Part shown: piece by piece, positions 1 through 8,268 of the stretch | How positions within the stretch are numbered: the stretch's first letter is position 1 | Layout of the letters: the number at the start of each line of letters is the position of its first letter | Origin: Planctomycetota bacterium | GTDB taxonomy: Bacteria > Planctomycetota > B15-G4 | Assembly (NCBI GenBank): GCA_020638905.1 | Contig: JACKHP010000012.1 | Location: forward strand, 1 to 64,000 | DNA length: 64,000 nucleotides | Direction of reading: 5' to 3' | Notes under the pieces: model-generated | Told to the model about the DNA's origin: nothing | Databases searched by the model: none | What the model saw: only the letters and a program-made list of their open reading frames with translations | Position numbers and translations under genes: made by a program

Positions 1-539
1 TCGCACGGCACCGGCAGCTCGATCTGCTTGAGCACGATGCCCTCGCGCCGCACCCGTTGCTCGAAGGTGGTGATCATGCGCGGGTAGTCCATGGTCGTCG
101 TGAGCACCTCGTCGCCGGGCGCGAGGTCTCTCCCGAACTGGCAGATCTGCAGGCTCTCGGAGGCGTTGCGCGTGAGCGCGATCTCCTCCGGGTCGACCTT
201 CCAGTGGCGCGCGAGGCGCTGCCGGACGGCCTCGCGCTGCGGCTCGAGCACGCGCCACATCGTGTACGCGGGCAGCTCGTTGCTGTACGCGAGGTGGCGC
301 ACCATGGCGTCCTGCACCATCGCTGGCGCGGGACTCACGCCGCCGTTGTTGAGGTTCACCAGGCTCCTGTCGACGGTGAACGCGCGCTGGACGTCGAACC
401 ACAGGTCCTCGTCGCGCGCGGCCTCGGCCGGATCGCGCTCGTCGGACGCCAGTGCCGCCAGCGCCGCCGCCGCCCGCGCGGGGACGAGCGCCGGCGCCGC
501 CGCGGCAGCCGCGATCTGCAGGAACTCACGACGACGCAT
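1..539 (-). CDS. Tat-exported class V aminotransferase (partial, C-terminus off the left edge)
   Basis: The first 179 residues of a PLP-dependent fold-type I enzyme are visible. The protein opens with a twin-arginine signal (MRRREFLQ followed by an alanine-rich stretch), so export folded to the periplasm is likely. The mature part reads like the isopenicillin-N epimerase / cysteine-desulfurase-like class V group: VNLNNGGVSPAP near residues 60-71 and ITLTRNASE-like IALTRNASESLQ near 120, where the cofactor phosphate pocket forms. The catalytic lysine lies beyond the window, so activity cannot be checked. The ATG at 539 is preceded by GGAGG at 7-nt spacing. It is divergent from the DUF1801 gene at 630. 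The substrate cannot be inferred. Confidence 0.85.
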   Translation of the reverse strand, partial: MRRREFLQIAAAAAAPALVPARAAAALAALASDERDPAEAARDEDLWFDVQRAFTVDRSLVNLNNGGVSPAPAMVQDAMVRHLAYSNELPAYTMWRVLEPQREAVRQRLARHWKVDPEEIALTRNASESLQICQFGRDLAPGDEVLTTTMDYPRMITTFEQRVRREGIVLKQIELPVPC

Positions 540-629
540 GGCGCAGCCTCCGCAGCCCGGGGGCCCGAGGATACCGCGGGAGCGCTGGCGCAGGGTGCCC
601 CTGCGTCGGCTCTTGCCGGGCCGGCGGTC

Positions 630-1028
630 TTGCTGGAGCTGCTCGCGGGCGGCAACCCGCAGATCGCGAAGGCCGACGGCGACGCGCCCGTGCAGGCGTA
701 CCTCGCGGCCGTGCCGGGCTGGAAGCGCGACGTGGCGCGTCGGCTCGACGCGCTCGTGATGCGCCTGGTGCCCGAGGTGCGCAAGGCGGTCAAGTGGAAC
801 TCGCCCTTCTACGGCATCGAGGGCGGGGGCTGGTTCCTCTCGTTCCACGTCTTCACGCGCGCGGTGAAGGTGACCTTCTTCAAGGGGACGTCGCTGCGTC
901 CCGTGCCTCCGGGTGGCGCCGCGAAGGAGGCGCGCTGGATCGACGTGACCGAGGACGGCTACGACGAGGCGCAGATGGTGCGCTGGATCGAACAGGCCTC
1001 CGCGCTGCCCGGCTGGTTGATCGGCTGA
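630..1028 (+). CDS. DUF1801 domain protein
   Basis: Small soluble protein of about 132 residues. Recognisable DUF1801 (YdhG-like) features include PVQAYLAAVPGWKR near the N-terminus, a central KWNSPFYG and a C-terminal RWIDV...DEAQMVRWI segment that matches the usual end of the fold. The family is uncharacterised biochemically and is often described as possibly iron-related. No ATG or GTG lies near the expected N-terminus. TTG at 630 is the best in-frame start but lacks a convincing Shine-Dalgarno sequence, so the start is uncertain. The reading frame stays open upstream only because of the high GC content. A strong hairpin lies about 110 nt downstream. Confidence 0.75.
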   Translation: MLELLAGGNPQIAKADGDAPVQAYLAAVPGWKRDVARRLDALVMRLVPEVRKAVKWNSPFYGIEGGGWFLSFHVFTRAVKVTFFKGTSLRPVPPGGAAKEARWIDVTEDGYDEAQMVRWIEQASALPGWLIG

Positions 1029-1139
1029 GGCGTCTGGGCGTCAAGGAGCGATCGAGGGAACTCGCCGCGTCGAGCGTGGCGCTCGCGCGCGGCAAGGCGC
1101 CTCGGACTCGGTCGCGCCGGGGCGCGACCTGCGCGTGAC

Positions 1140-1173
1140 GTCGCCGGTCGCCCGGACGCGGGCGACCGGCGAC
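1140..1173. terminator. Convergent-gene hairpin, likely bidirectional terminator
   Basis: A perfect 14-bp inverted repeat (arms 1140-1153 and 1160-1173, loop GGACGC) sits 12 nt from the stop of the isomerase gene at 1186 and downstream of the DUF1801 gene. It has no clear U-tract, so termination would rest on stem stability. Confidence 0.65.
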
Positions 1174-1185
1174 CGGGGCCGCGCC

Positions 1186-2634
1186 TCAGAAGTCGAGCAG
1201 CTCGACGTCGAAGACGAGCGTCGCCTTGGGCGGGATCGTCGGCGGACGTCCCTGGACGCCGTAGGCCAGGTCGTAGGGGATCACCAGCCAGCGCCTGCCG
1301 CCCTTCTTCATGTCGCCGACGCCTTCCGTCCAGCCGGCGATGACCTGGCGCAGGCCGAACGAGGTCGGCTGCCCGCGGTCGCGCGAGCTGTCGAACTTCG
1401 TGCCGTCCGGCAGCCAGCCCGTGTAGTGGACGGTCACCTTGTCGCTCGGCATCGGCTTCGGTCCGTCGCCCTCGACCACGTCGAGCACCCACAGGCCGCT
1501 CTCGGTGAAGTGTCCGGCCGTCGGGTCGACGCCCTGGCTGCGCAGGAAGCCGAGCGCCTCGTCGTGGCCCGCGAAGCGCGGCACCGAGAGCAGCTCGACC
1601 TTGAACACGAGCGTCGCGTCCGGCGGGATGTTCGGCTCCTGTCCCTTGGCGCCGTAGGCCAGCTCGGACGGGATCACCAGCCAGCGCACACCGCCGGCGT
1701 GCATGCCGGTCACGCCCTGCTGCCAGCCGGCGATGAACTTCGTGAGCGCGTACGTGATCGGTTGGCCCTCGCCGTCGTGCGAGCTGGCGAACTGCGTGCC
1801 GTCGGCCAGCCAGCCGGTGTAGTGCAGCTCGACGTCGTCCTGCACGCGCGGCATCGGACCGTCGCCGACCTTCTCGTCGACGTACCAGAGTCCGCTGTCG
1901 GTCTGCACGCCCTGCTTCGGGTCGAGGCCCTTCGAGCCCACGAACCCGATGCCCTGCTGGACCTTGGCGGCCAGTGCCGCGCGCCGGGCGGCCACGGCCT
2001 CGGCGGCCTCGCTCTCCATGCGCGCCTTGACCGCCTCGACGGCGTCGGGCGCCACGCGCTCGGCGTGCAGGATGACGACCTGCTCGGTCGGGTAGGCCAC
2101 CTCGTTGCCGACGCGCGCGTTCTGCACCACGGGCACCCGGCGCAGCGCCTCGAACGTGTCGAGGCCGGCCACGAGCTTGCCGAACACGCAGTAGCCGAAG
2201 GCCGAACCCGGCCCGCGGTGGTTCAGGAAGTCGTTGTCGACGGCGTTCAGGAAGAACTGCGACGTGGCCGAGTCGACCTCGCCGGTGCGCGCCATGGCGA
2301 TCGTGCCGTACACGTTCTTCAGGCCGTTGTCGGCCTCGTTCTTGATCGGCGCGCGCGTCGGCTTCTGGTTCAGGTCGGTGTCGAAGCCGCCTCCCTGGGC
2401 CATGAAGTCCTTGAGCACGCGGTGGAAGATCGTGCCGTCGTAGTGGCCGTCGTCGACGTACTGCAGGAAGTTCGCCACGGTGATCGGCGCCTTCTCGGCG
2501 TCGAGCTCGAGCAGCATCGACCCGAGCGTGGTCTTGAGCAGCACGTGGGGATGGGCGTCGTCGGCCGCGGGCGAGGCCAGCGGGGCGGCGACGGGCAACA
2601 GGGTCAGCACGAGGCCGAGGAGCAGCGCGTTCAT
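1186..2634 (-). CDS. Secreted triple-domain peptidyl-prolyl isomerase (cyclophilin + two FKBP)
   Basis: This 482-residue protein joins both major prolyl-isomerase folds. After a signal peptide (about residues 1-22) comes a cyclophilin domain (about 30-195) with FHRVLKDFMAQGG and SQFFLNAVDN. A short Glu/Ala-rich linker leads to one FKBP domain (about 240-350: VELHYTGWLADGTQF, FIAGWQQGV, YGAKG, IPPDATLVFKVELL). A second FKBP domain (about 380-482: VTVHYTGWLPDGTKFDSS, YGVQG, IPPKATLVFDVELL) ends the protein. The active-site arginine and the FKBP aromatic pocket motifs are present, so all three domains look functional. It probably assists folding of exported proteins in the periplasm. It is monocistronic and convergent with the DUF1801 gene. 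Confidence 0.95.
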   Translation of the reverse strand: MNALLLGLVLTLLPVAAPLASPAADDAHPHVLLKTTLGSMLLELDAEKAPITVANFLQYVDDGHYDGTIFHRVLKDFMAQGGGFDTDLNQKPTRAPIKNEADNGLKNVYGTIAMARTGEVDSATSQFFLNAVDNDFLNHRGPGSAFGYCVFGKLVAGLDTFEALRRVPVVQNARVGNEVAYPTEQVVILHAERVAPDAVEAVKARMESEAAEAVAARRAALAAKVQQGIGFVGSKGLDPKQGVQTDSGLWYVDEKVGDGPMPRVQDDVELHYTGWLADGTQFASSHDGEGQPITYALTKFIAGWQQGVTGMHAGGVRWLVIPSELAYGAKGQEPNIPPDATLVFKVELLSVPRFAGHDEALGFLRSQGVDPTAGHFTESGLWVLDVVEGDGPKPMPSDKVTVHYTGWLPDGTKFDSSRDRGQPTSFGLRQVIAGWTEGVGDMKKGGRRWLVIPYDLAYGVQGRPPTIPPKATLVFDVELLDF

Positions 2635-2784
2635 TCTGCGTGTACTCGCGAGAAGGTGAGGATGCGGCGAGGAGCGGTCACGATAGACGATGCCCCCCGA
2701 CGCGGGGAACCCAAAGGGTCCGTCAGGGAGCCGCGCGACGGTCGGACGCCGGACGCGTCGCGGAGCCGGGCCCCCGGAGCGATC

Positions 2785-2808
2785 CCCGAGGCGTCCGGAC
2801 GCCTCGGG
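2785..2808. terminator. Perfect 24-nt palindrome, probable terminator of the nuclease gene
   Basis: The 12-nt half CCCGAGGCGTCC is followed directly by its exact reverse complement. It lies 77 nt beyond the stop of the minus-strand nuclease gene and about 150 nt upstream of the isomerase start. As RNA it would form a hairpin with a minimal loop. A dimeric-protein binding site is the alternative reading. Confidence 0.5.
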
Positions 2809-2885
2809 CTCCTACGCGCCGCAGCGGCCGATCGCTGGATGCGATGCGCACCCCGGGCAGACCGCACGCCGGTCGTCGGACGCGC

Positions 2886-5327
2886 TCAGTACCGCGGCGC
2901 GAAGGCGGCCCAGATCGGGTCGTGGTCGGAGGCCCCGTCGTGCCGGTGCGCGTCGCGGTGGACGACGTGCGTCGCGCGCAGCCGGGCGGCCAGCGCCGAG
3001 CTCGCGAAGAGGTGGTCGAGCACCTGGGCGTTGCCCTGGTAGACGTAGCTCCAGCGCTGCGCGTCGGGTACGCGGCCGATCACGTCGGACATGCCGGTCG
3101 TGTCGGCCAGCTCGCGCAGCGGCGGACTCCACGCGAACTCGTTGCAGTCGCCCAGCAGCAGCACGTCGGCGCGTGGGTCGAGCGTCACGATGCGCTTGGT
3201 GAACTCGGCCAGCACGCGCGCCTGGGCCGAACGCTGCTCCTCGCTCGGCAGGCGCGGAGGCTGGAAGGCGCCCTCGAGCGGGTCGTCCCCGCCGCGGCTG
3301 TTGAGGTGCACGACGATCACGAACAGGGTGTGCTCGCCCCAGCGGAACGAGATCGCGAGCGGCTTGCGCGAGTGCCGCCAGGCGGGATTGTCGGGTTCGA
3401 CGCGCACGGGATTGGCGGCCAGGCTGGGTCCGCCGTCGAGGCCGGTGACGACCGACAGGCCGGCCGCCGACGCCGCCCCGGGACGGGCCGAGAACGAGAG
3501 CGCACGATCGCTGCGGAAGAGCAGCGCGACGCGGATGTTGCCGCCCGGCTGCCCGCCGTCCTCGCCGTCGACGGGCGGCAGCTCGAGCGCGCGGTAGCGC
3601 GGGCCGCCCGCGGCGACGATCGCGTCGCACAGCACGCCGAGCGTGCCCTGCGCGCTCGTCGTCCCGTCGTCGATGGGACCGCTGTCGTCCTGCACCTCCT
3701 GGAGCGCGAGCAGGTCGGGCGCGCGCAGGTCGTCGACGATGCGCTGCGCGACGGCCGCCACGCGCGCGGGCTCCGTGTGCGCCGAGAAGTTCTCGATGTT
3801 GAAGCTGCCCACCGTGAGGCAGCTCGGGTCGGTCTCGGGCACCGGCGTCGAGCCCACGTCCCCGCGCTCGACCGCGATCGGTTCGGTGAGCTGCAGCCGG
3901 TAGCATCCGAAGCCGTAGTCGAGCACGCCCACCAGGGCGCCCTGAACGCGGTCGCCCGCGTCGCAGGGCGGCATGCGCACGAACATGTCGTCGACCAGCA
4001 GCCGCTCGGGATGGAAGTCGTCGGGTCGCGCCGCGAGCAGTCCCGAGGGCAGCAGGTCGGAGCCCGGCGGCGCCACGACGATCTCGCCGTACGAGGTGCT
4101 GTGGCCCACGATCGGCGGGTCGTCCAGGCGCAGGCGCATCGACTCGAGCGACTCCCAGAAGTCGAGGCCGTCGTGCTCGGGATCGAACGTGCTCGGGCCC
4201 TTGCCGATCACGCCGCCCTCGGTGTCGTCGTCGAAGACGCGCCGCGGCGGATCGCGTCCCGCGGCGCCGATCAGCACGGGTTGCGGCAGCGCGACGCCGG
4301 AGGCCACGAGCGTCCAGGGGTCGTGCAGCAGGACGCGCGTGACGCTCAGGTTGCTCTCGACGCCGCCCGGCAGGAACTCCTCGACGCGTCCCGTGACGAG
4401 CACGCGGTCGCCGGGGGCCGGCACGCGGAAGCGCCCCGCGGCCACGAGCACGGCCTCGGACGTGGCGGGATCGTCGTCCTCGCTGCCGGGCACCTGCTGG
4501 AGCGTGAACCAGCCGCGCTGGGCGGCGGTCACGATGCCCTCGACGTCGCGCACGAAGCGTCCGCGCAGGGGCGAGACGTGGCCGCGCCCCTGGATGGCGT
4601 GGATCGCCACGTCGAGCGGACGTCCGTTGAGCTCGCCCGGGGACGGCTCGCCCGACAGCCACGCCCCGGCGTCGCCGGACGCGCCGCCGTCGGGCACGCG
4701 CTGCAGCGACGATGCCTCGTCGTCCTCGCTCAGCGGCGCGGCGAAGCCGAGCGCCTCGCCCAGGGACGGATCGCCTTGCGCGCCGACGAGCAGCGCGTCG
4801 AGCCGGGTCGCGCCCGCGGGCGGCGCCGCGGCCGGCGTGCGCGCGAAGTCGGACGCCAGCAGTCCCGGCGCGCGGTAGAGCGCGAGTCCGCCGTCGGCGT
4901 TGCGCAGGCCGTCGCGCGAGAAGGCCAGCAGGTGCGCGCCGGGCACGCGCGGCGAGCCGACCACGAGCAATCCGTCGCGATCGGTGGCGTGGCCCAGCAG
5001 GTCGATCACCGCGTACGCGCGGTCGGCCTCGGTGCGTCCGTCGTAGAGCACGAGGAAGCAGCCGTCGAGCGCCGTGCGCGGCGCGGACGTCCACAGCTCG
5101 ACGAACTCGGCCAGGTCGTTGCCCGGCTGGTCGGCGTCGACCTCGTTGAGCAGCACGAGCGGCCCGTCGTCGGCGGGGGACGGCGCGAAGGCGCGGGCGG
5201 GTGCGGCGTCCTGCGCGTGCAGTGTCGCGGCGGCCGACAGCGTCGCGAGCGCCAGGCCCGAGCGTGCGACGCGTGACAGGCGTGCGAGGTGTGCGAGCGC
5301 GACGGACGGAGACTCGGCGCTCGGCAT
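2886..5327 (-). CDS. Secreted ExeM/NucH-type nuclease with lamin-tail domain
   Basis: An 813-residue exported protein. A signal peptide ends near ATLHAQ (about residue 38). A lamin-tail (LTD)-like domain follows (LVLLNEVDAD, DLAEFVELW, about 50-190), then a middle OB-fold-like region (about 215-500). The C-terminal endonuclease/exonuclease/phosphatase domain (about 520-813) carries the catalytic set FNIENF, LALQEVQDD, VVHLNSRGG, LLGDCNEF, DHLFAS and SDHDP. This order matches extracellular ExeM/NucH-type DNases, so a role in degrading extracellular DNA for nutrients or biofilm turnover is likely. ATG at 5327 has GAGG 6 nt upstream. It is divergent from the gene at 5542. Confidence 0.9.
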   Translation of the reverse strand: MPSAESPSVALAHLARLSRVARSGLALATLSAAATLHAQDAAPARAFAPSPADDGPLVLLNEVDADQPGNDLAEFVELWTSAPRTALDGCFLVLYDGRTEADRAYAVIDLLGHATDRDGLLVVGSPRVPGAHLLAFSRDGLRNADGGLALYRAPGLLASDFARTPAAAPPAGATRLDALLVGAQGDPSLGEALGFAAPLSEDDEASSLQRVPDGGASGDAGAWLSGEPSPGELNGRPLDVAIHAIQGRGHVSPLRGRFVRDVEGIVTAAQRGWFTLQQVPGSEDDDPATSEAVLVAAGRFRVPAPGDRVLVTGRVEEFLPGGVESNLSVTRVLLHDPWTLVASGVALPQPVLIGAAGRDPPRRVFDDDTEGGVIGKGPSTFDPEHDGLDFWESLESMRLRLDDPPIVGHSTSYGEIVVAPPGSDLLPSGLLAARPDDFHPERLLVDDMFVRMPPCDAGDRVQGALVGVLDYGFGCYRLQLTEPIAVERGDVGSTPVPETDPSCLTVGSFNIENFSAHTEPARVAAVAQRIVDDLRAPDLLALQEVQDDSGPIDDGTTSAQGTLGVLCDAIVAAGGPRYRALELPPVDGEDGGQPGGNIRVALLFRSDRALSFSARPGAASAAGLSVVTGLDGGPSLAANPVRVEPDNPAWRHSRKPLAISFRWGEHTLFVIVVHLNSRGGDDPLEGAFQPPRLPSEEQRSAQARVLAEFTKRIVTLDPRADVLLLGDCNEFAWSPPLRELADTTGMSDVIGRVPDAQRWSYVYQGNAQVLDHLFASSALAARLRATHVVHRDAHRHDGASDHDPIWAAFAPRY

Positions 5328-5541
5328 CGGAGACCTCGTTTCGGGATCGGGCGCGCGGGGCCTCGACGGAGCCGGCCTCGCACGACCGGACGCCAGCCTC
5401 GCGCAAGCGCCCCGGGCGAGGCAAGCGTTCCGGGCGTGACTCCGCGGATCGGACGTCCCGCAGCGGGCCGGGCTCACATAGAGTGGAGGCCCTGCGTGGT
5501 GACCGCGTCCCGCGCGGACGGTCGATCCGGTGGAGGAAGCG

Positions 5542-7263
5542 ATGCGCACGACACCGCTCTGGGTGGCCGCGGCGCTCGTGGTGCCGGCCGCGCTCGCGTG
5601 GGTCGTGCTGGGGTCCGGCGGCGGGACGCACGCGCGGGATCCGGCCCGGTTGGCCGCGCTCGATGTCTCGGACGTCGGCGCGCCGCCCTCCGGGATGCGG
5701 CTCGAGCCGTCCCCGTCGCGGGGCGAGGAGCGGCCGCTCGAGGCCGTGCGGACGACGCCGTCGCGCGAGGGTGACGGGTCTTCGGCCGCGCACGCCGACG
5801 GCTCCGAGGACGACGCCGCGTCCGACGATCCGGACGTCGCGCTGCGCGTGGTGGCGCTGCGCGTGGTCGACGAGCTCGGCGCGCCGATCGTCGGCGCGGT
5901 GGTGCGCTTCCGCGATCCCGAGGACGAGCTCTTTCCCGGCTCGGGGCACCGGGCGACGGGGCCCGCCGGCGCGGTGCGCGTGCGCGTGCCGCTCGAGAGC
6001 GACGAATGGGTGCTCGCCGCGGCGCCCGGTCGCCACGCCGCGTGGGCCGCGCTGCCCGCGGGATCGGAGGAGCCGAGGCAGATCGCGCTGCGTCCGGCGG
6101 GCGAACTCGTCGTGCGCGTGACGATGCCCGACGGCGGCGTCCTCGAGCAGGCCTCGGTGCTCGTCGTGGCGCGCGGCGGACCGCTCGCCGCGCCGGACGC
6201 GATCGACGCGCCCGTCGACCCCGCGCTCGACGAGGCCGTGGCGCGCGACGTCGGTGCGAGCGTGCCGCGACGTCGCAGCGAGCGTCCCGACGGACGCGCG
6301 GTCGCCTTCGCGCCGGGCGACGACGGCACGCTGCTCGTGCACGACGTGCTTCCCGTCCCGTTGCGCGTCGAACTCGTCGACCGCTGGGACCAGCTCGTGG
6401 ACGCCGTCGACGACGTGCGCGTGCCGCCCGGCGAACGCGTCGAGGTCGAGCTCTCCGGCGAGGTCGAAGGCGCGCGAAACCTGCGCGTCGACGTGCGCGG
6501 TCCCGACGGACGTCCGCTCTCGGGCGCGCGCGTGTGGCTCACGACGTCCGGCGAGCGGGCCTTCGGCGGGCGCACCTCGCCCGACGGCGCGGTCGTCTTC
6601 CCGGGCCTGCGATCCGAGCGCGTGACGCTGGGCGTCGAGCATCCGGGCTGCCTGCCGTACCACGCCGAGGCCGAGGTGTCCCGCGGCGCGCTGGTCGTGC
6701 AGCTCGAACGCGCCCAGCGGGTCGAGGTGCAGCTCGTCGACGTGCACGGCGGCGAGCTGCCGGCCGAGTCGCTCACGGCCTCGTGGACGAGCGGCGGCGT
6801 GACGGTCACCGACCGTCCGATCGAGTCGAGCTGCTCGGCGGAGGGCTACGCCTGCGCGTTCGAGCAGCTCCCGGCGGGCGAGATCGAGCTCACGGCGCAC
6901 GTGGGCGGACGCGTCTTCCGCCGCGTGCACGACACGCGCCTGGGCGCCCTGCGCTGGGAGCTGCCGTGCCACGGCGCGCTCGAACTGCGTCCGCCTCGGG
7001 CGCTGGCCGACGGACGGCTGGTGCGCGTCGATCTCGACGAGCTCGACGCCGCCGGCGCGCTCGTGCAGCACAGCACGCGCAGCCTGCACGTCGACGACGA
7101 GGGCGCGGCGCTCGTGCTGCCGGCGGTGCTCGCGGGACGCTATCGCGTGCGGCTCTCGGCCTTCGACCGGGACGCGTCCGACTTCGTGCCGGCGAGCGCC
7201 TGGGCGCCGGTCGACGTGCGCGCGCACCAGACGAACGTCGTGCGCCTGGACGACGTCCCGTGA
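5542..7263 (+). CDS. Membrane-anchored carboxypeptidase-regulatory-like repeat protein
   Basis: 573 residues, unknown function. An N-terminal hydrophobic segment (about residues 5-22) is followed by a disordered Pro/Asp-rich stretch. Several beta-sandwich repeats of carboxypeptidase regulatory-like (CarboxypepD_reg/CNA-B-like) type follow, with VVDELGAPIVGAVVRF, DVRGPDGRPLSGARVW and TSPDGAVVFPGL marking strand-turn-strand units. Such proteins are common in planctomycete envelopes and are thought to be structural or adhesive; no enzyme domain is visible. ATG at 5542 is chosen over GTG at 5530 because GGAGG lies 5 nt before the ATG. The stop overlaps the next gene's GTG by 4 nt. Confidence 0.8.
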   Translation: MRTTPLWVAAALVVPAALAWVVLGSGGGTHARDPARLAALDVSDVGAPPSGMRLEPSPSRGEERPLEAVRTTPSREGDGSSAAHADGSEDDAASDDPDVALRVVALRVVDELGAPIVGAVVRFRDPEDELFPGSGHRATGPAGAVRVRVPLESDEWVLAAAPGRHAAWAALPAGSEEPRQIALRPAGELVVRVTMPDGGVLEQASVLVVARGGPLAAPDAIDAPVDPALDEAVARDVGASVPRRRSERPDGRAVAFAPGDDGTLLVHDVLPVPLRVELVDRWDQLVDAVDDVRVPPGERVEVELSGEVEGARNLRVDVRGPDGRPLSGARVWLTTSGERAFGGRTSPDGAVVFPGLRSERVTLGVEHPGCLPYHAEAEVSRGALVVQLERAQRVEVQLVDVHGGELPAESLTASWTSGGVTVTDRPIESSCSAEGYACAFEQLPAGEIELTAHVGGRVFRRVHDTRLGALRWELPCHGALELRPPRALADGRLVRVDLDELDAAGALVQHSTRSLHVDDEGAALVLPAVLAGRYRVRLSAFDRDASDFVPASAWAPVDVRAHQTNVVRLDDVP

Positions 7264-8066
7264 GCGGCGGGCGCGATCTCTGGCGTCCGGCGCTGTACGG
7301 ACGCTTCGCCGACGAGCGCAGCCGTCCGTTGCGCGACCTGCTCGGGATGCTCGGGTCGCTCGACGCGCGCGGCGACGGGTCCGCGCGGCGCGGCGTGGCG
7401 CTCGACCTCGGCTGCGGGACGGGCGAGGGCACGTCCTGGCTGGCCGAACGCAGCGGCTGCGCGACGACCATCGGACTGGACACGTCGGCCGCGATGCTCG
7501 AACGCGCGCCGCGCGACCTGCCGGGACTGCACTTCGTGCGCGGCGACATCGCGGCGCCGCCGCTGCGAGGTCCCGTCGACGTGCTGTTCAGCAACGCGGC
7601 GCTGCACTGGCTGCCCGACCATCCCGCGCTGCTCGCGCGGCTGACCGGGCTCGTCGCGCCCGGCGGACGGCTCGCGGTGCAGGTGCCCGGCAACCACCGC
7701 CACCCGAGCCAGCGCGTGGCCGTCGAGGTCGCGCGCGAGGAGCCGTTCGCGTCGCTGCTCGGCGGCTTCGTGCGGGAGTCGCCGGTGCTCGAGCCCGAGC
7801 GCTACGTCGAGATCCTGCACGGCCTCGGCTTCACCGACCTCGACGTGCGCGTGGTCGTCTATCCGCACCTGCTGCCCGAGCCGGCCGACGTGGTCGGCTG
7901 GGTGCGCGGCACGACGCTCACCGACTACGAGCGGCGCCTGCCCGAGCAGGCCTACGCGCGCTTCCTCGAGCGCTACCGCGAGGCGCTGCTGGCCGTGCTG
8001 CCCGACGAGCGTCCGTGCCTGTTCACGTTTCGGCGCGTGTTCTTCGCCGCGCGGCGTCCCGGCTGA
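7260..8066 (+). CDS. Class I SAM-dependent methyltransferase, trans-aconitate methyltransferase-like
   Basis: 268 residues with a Rossmann methyltransferase fold. SAM-binding motif I is LDLGCGTGEGT (about residue 43), the acidic loop is GLDTSAAML, motif II is DVLFSNAALHWLPDH, and APGGRLAVQVPGN forms the strand after. The LHWLPDH and pNH segments, and the C-terminal part ending in LFTFRRVFFAARR, are typical of the Tam (trans-aconitate 2-methyltransferase) group, but substrate assignment from such similarity is weak. The GTG start at 7260 overlaps the upstream TGA as GTGA, implying translational coupling with the repeat protein. No functional link between the two is obvious. Confidence 0.85.
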   Translation: MSGGRDLWRPALYGRFADERSRPLRDLLGMLGSLDARGDGSARRGVALDLGCGTGEGTSWLAERSGCATTIGLDTSAAMLERAPRDLPGLHFVRGDIAAPPLRGPVDVLFSNAALHWLPDHPALLARLTGLVAPGGRLAVQVPGNHRHPSQRVAVEVAREEPFASLLGGFVRESPVLEPERYVEILHGLGFTDLDVRVVVYPHLLPEPADVVGWVRGTTLTDYERRLPEQAYARFLERYREALLAVLPDERPCLFTFRRVFFAARRPG

Positions 8067-8159
8067 CGCACGGGACGGGCGCGTCGCGCACGCCGGGCGG
8101 GTTCGCGGCGTGCGCCCCGCGGGCGCGCGTCGCGCTCGGACGTCCCGCGTCGACGGCTG

Positions 8160-8188
8160 CTGACCCGTCGCCCGGCGATCGGTATCCT
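8160..8188 (+). promoter_or_regulatory. Candidate sigma-70 promoter for the ABC ATPase gene
   Basis: CTGACC and TATCCT are separated by 17 nt. Each matches the -35/-10 consensus at four positions. The -10 lies 80 nt before the GTG at 8269. The same TAnnCT box recurs upstream of other genes in the window. Confidence 0.4.
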
Positions 8189-8268
8189 GACGCGCTTCCC
8201 GAGGAGCCGACGCGAACCGCCATGCCACGAGCCCGCGCAGGCCGACGCGTCGCCCAGGAGCCGTCCCC

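Noticed and set aside
2812..7227. Very long antisense open frame on the minus strand (1,471 codons)
   Set aside because: It is a by-product of high GC; the translation is Arg/Ala/Gly-rich without domains and overlaps two well-supported genes.
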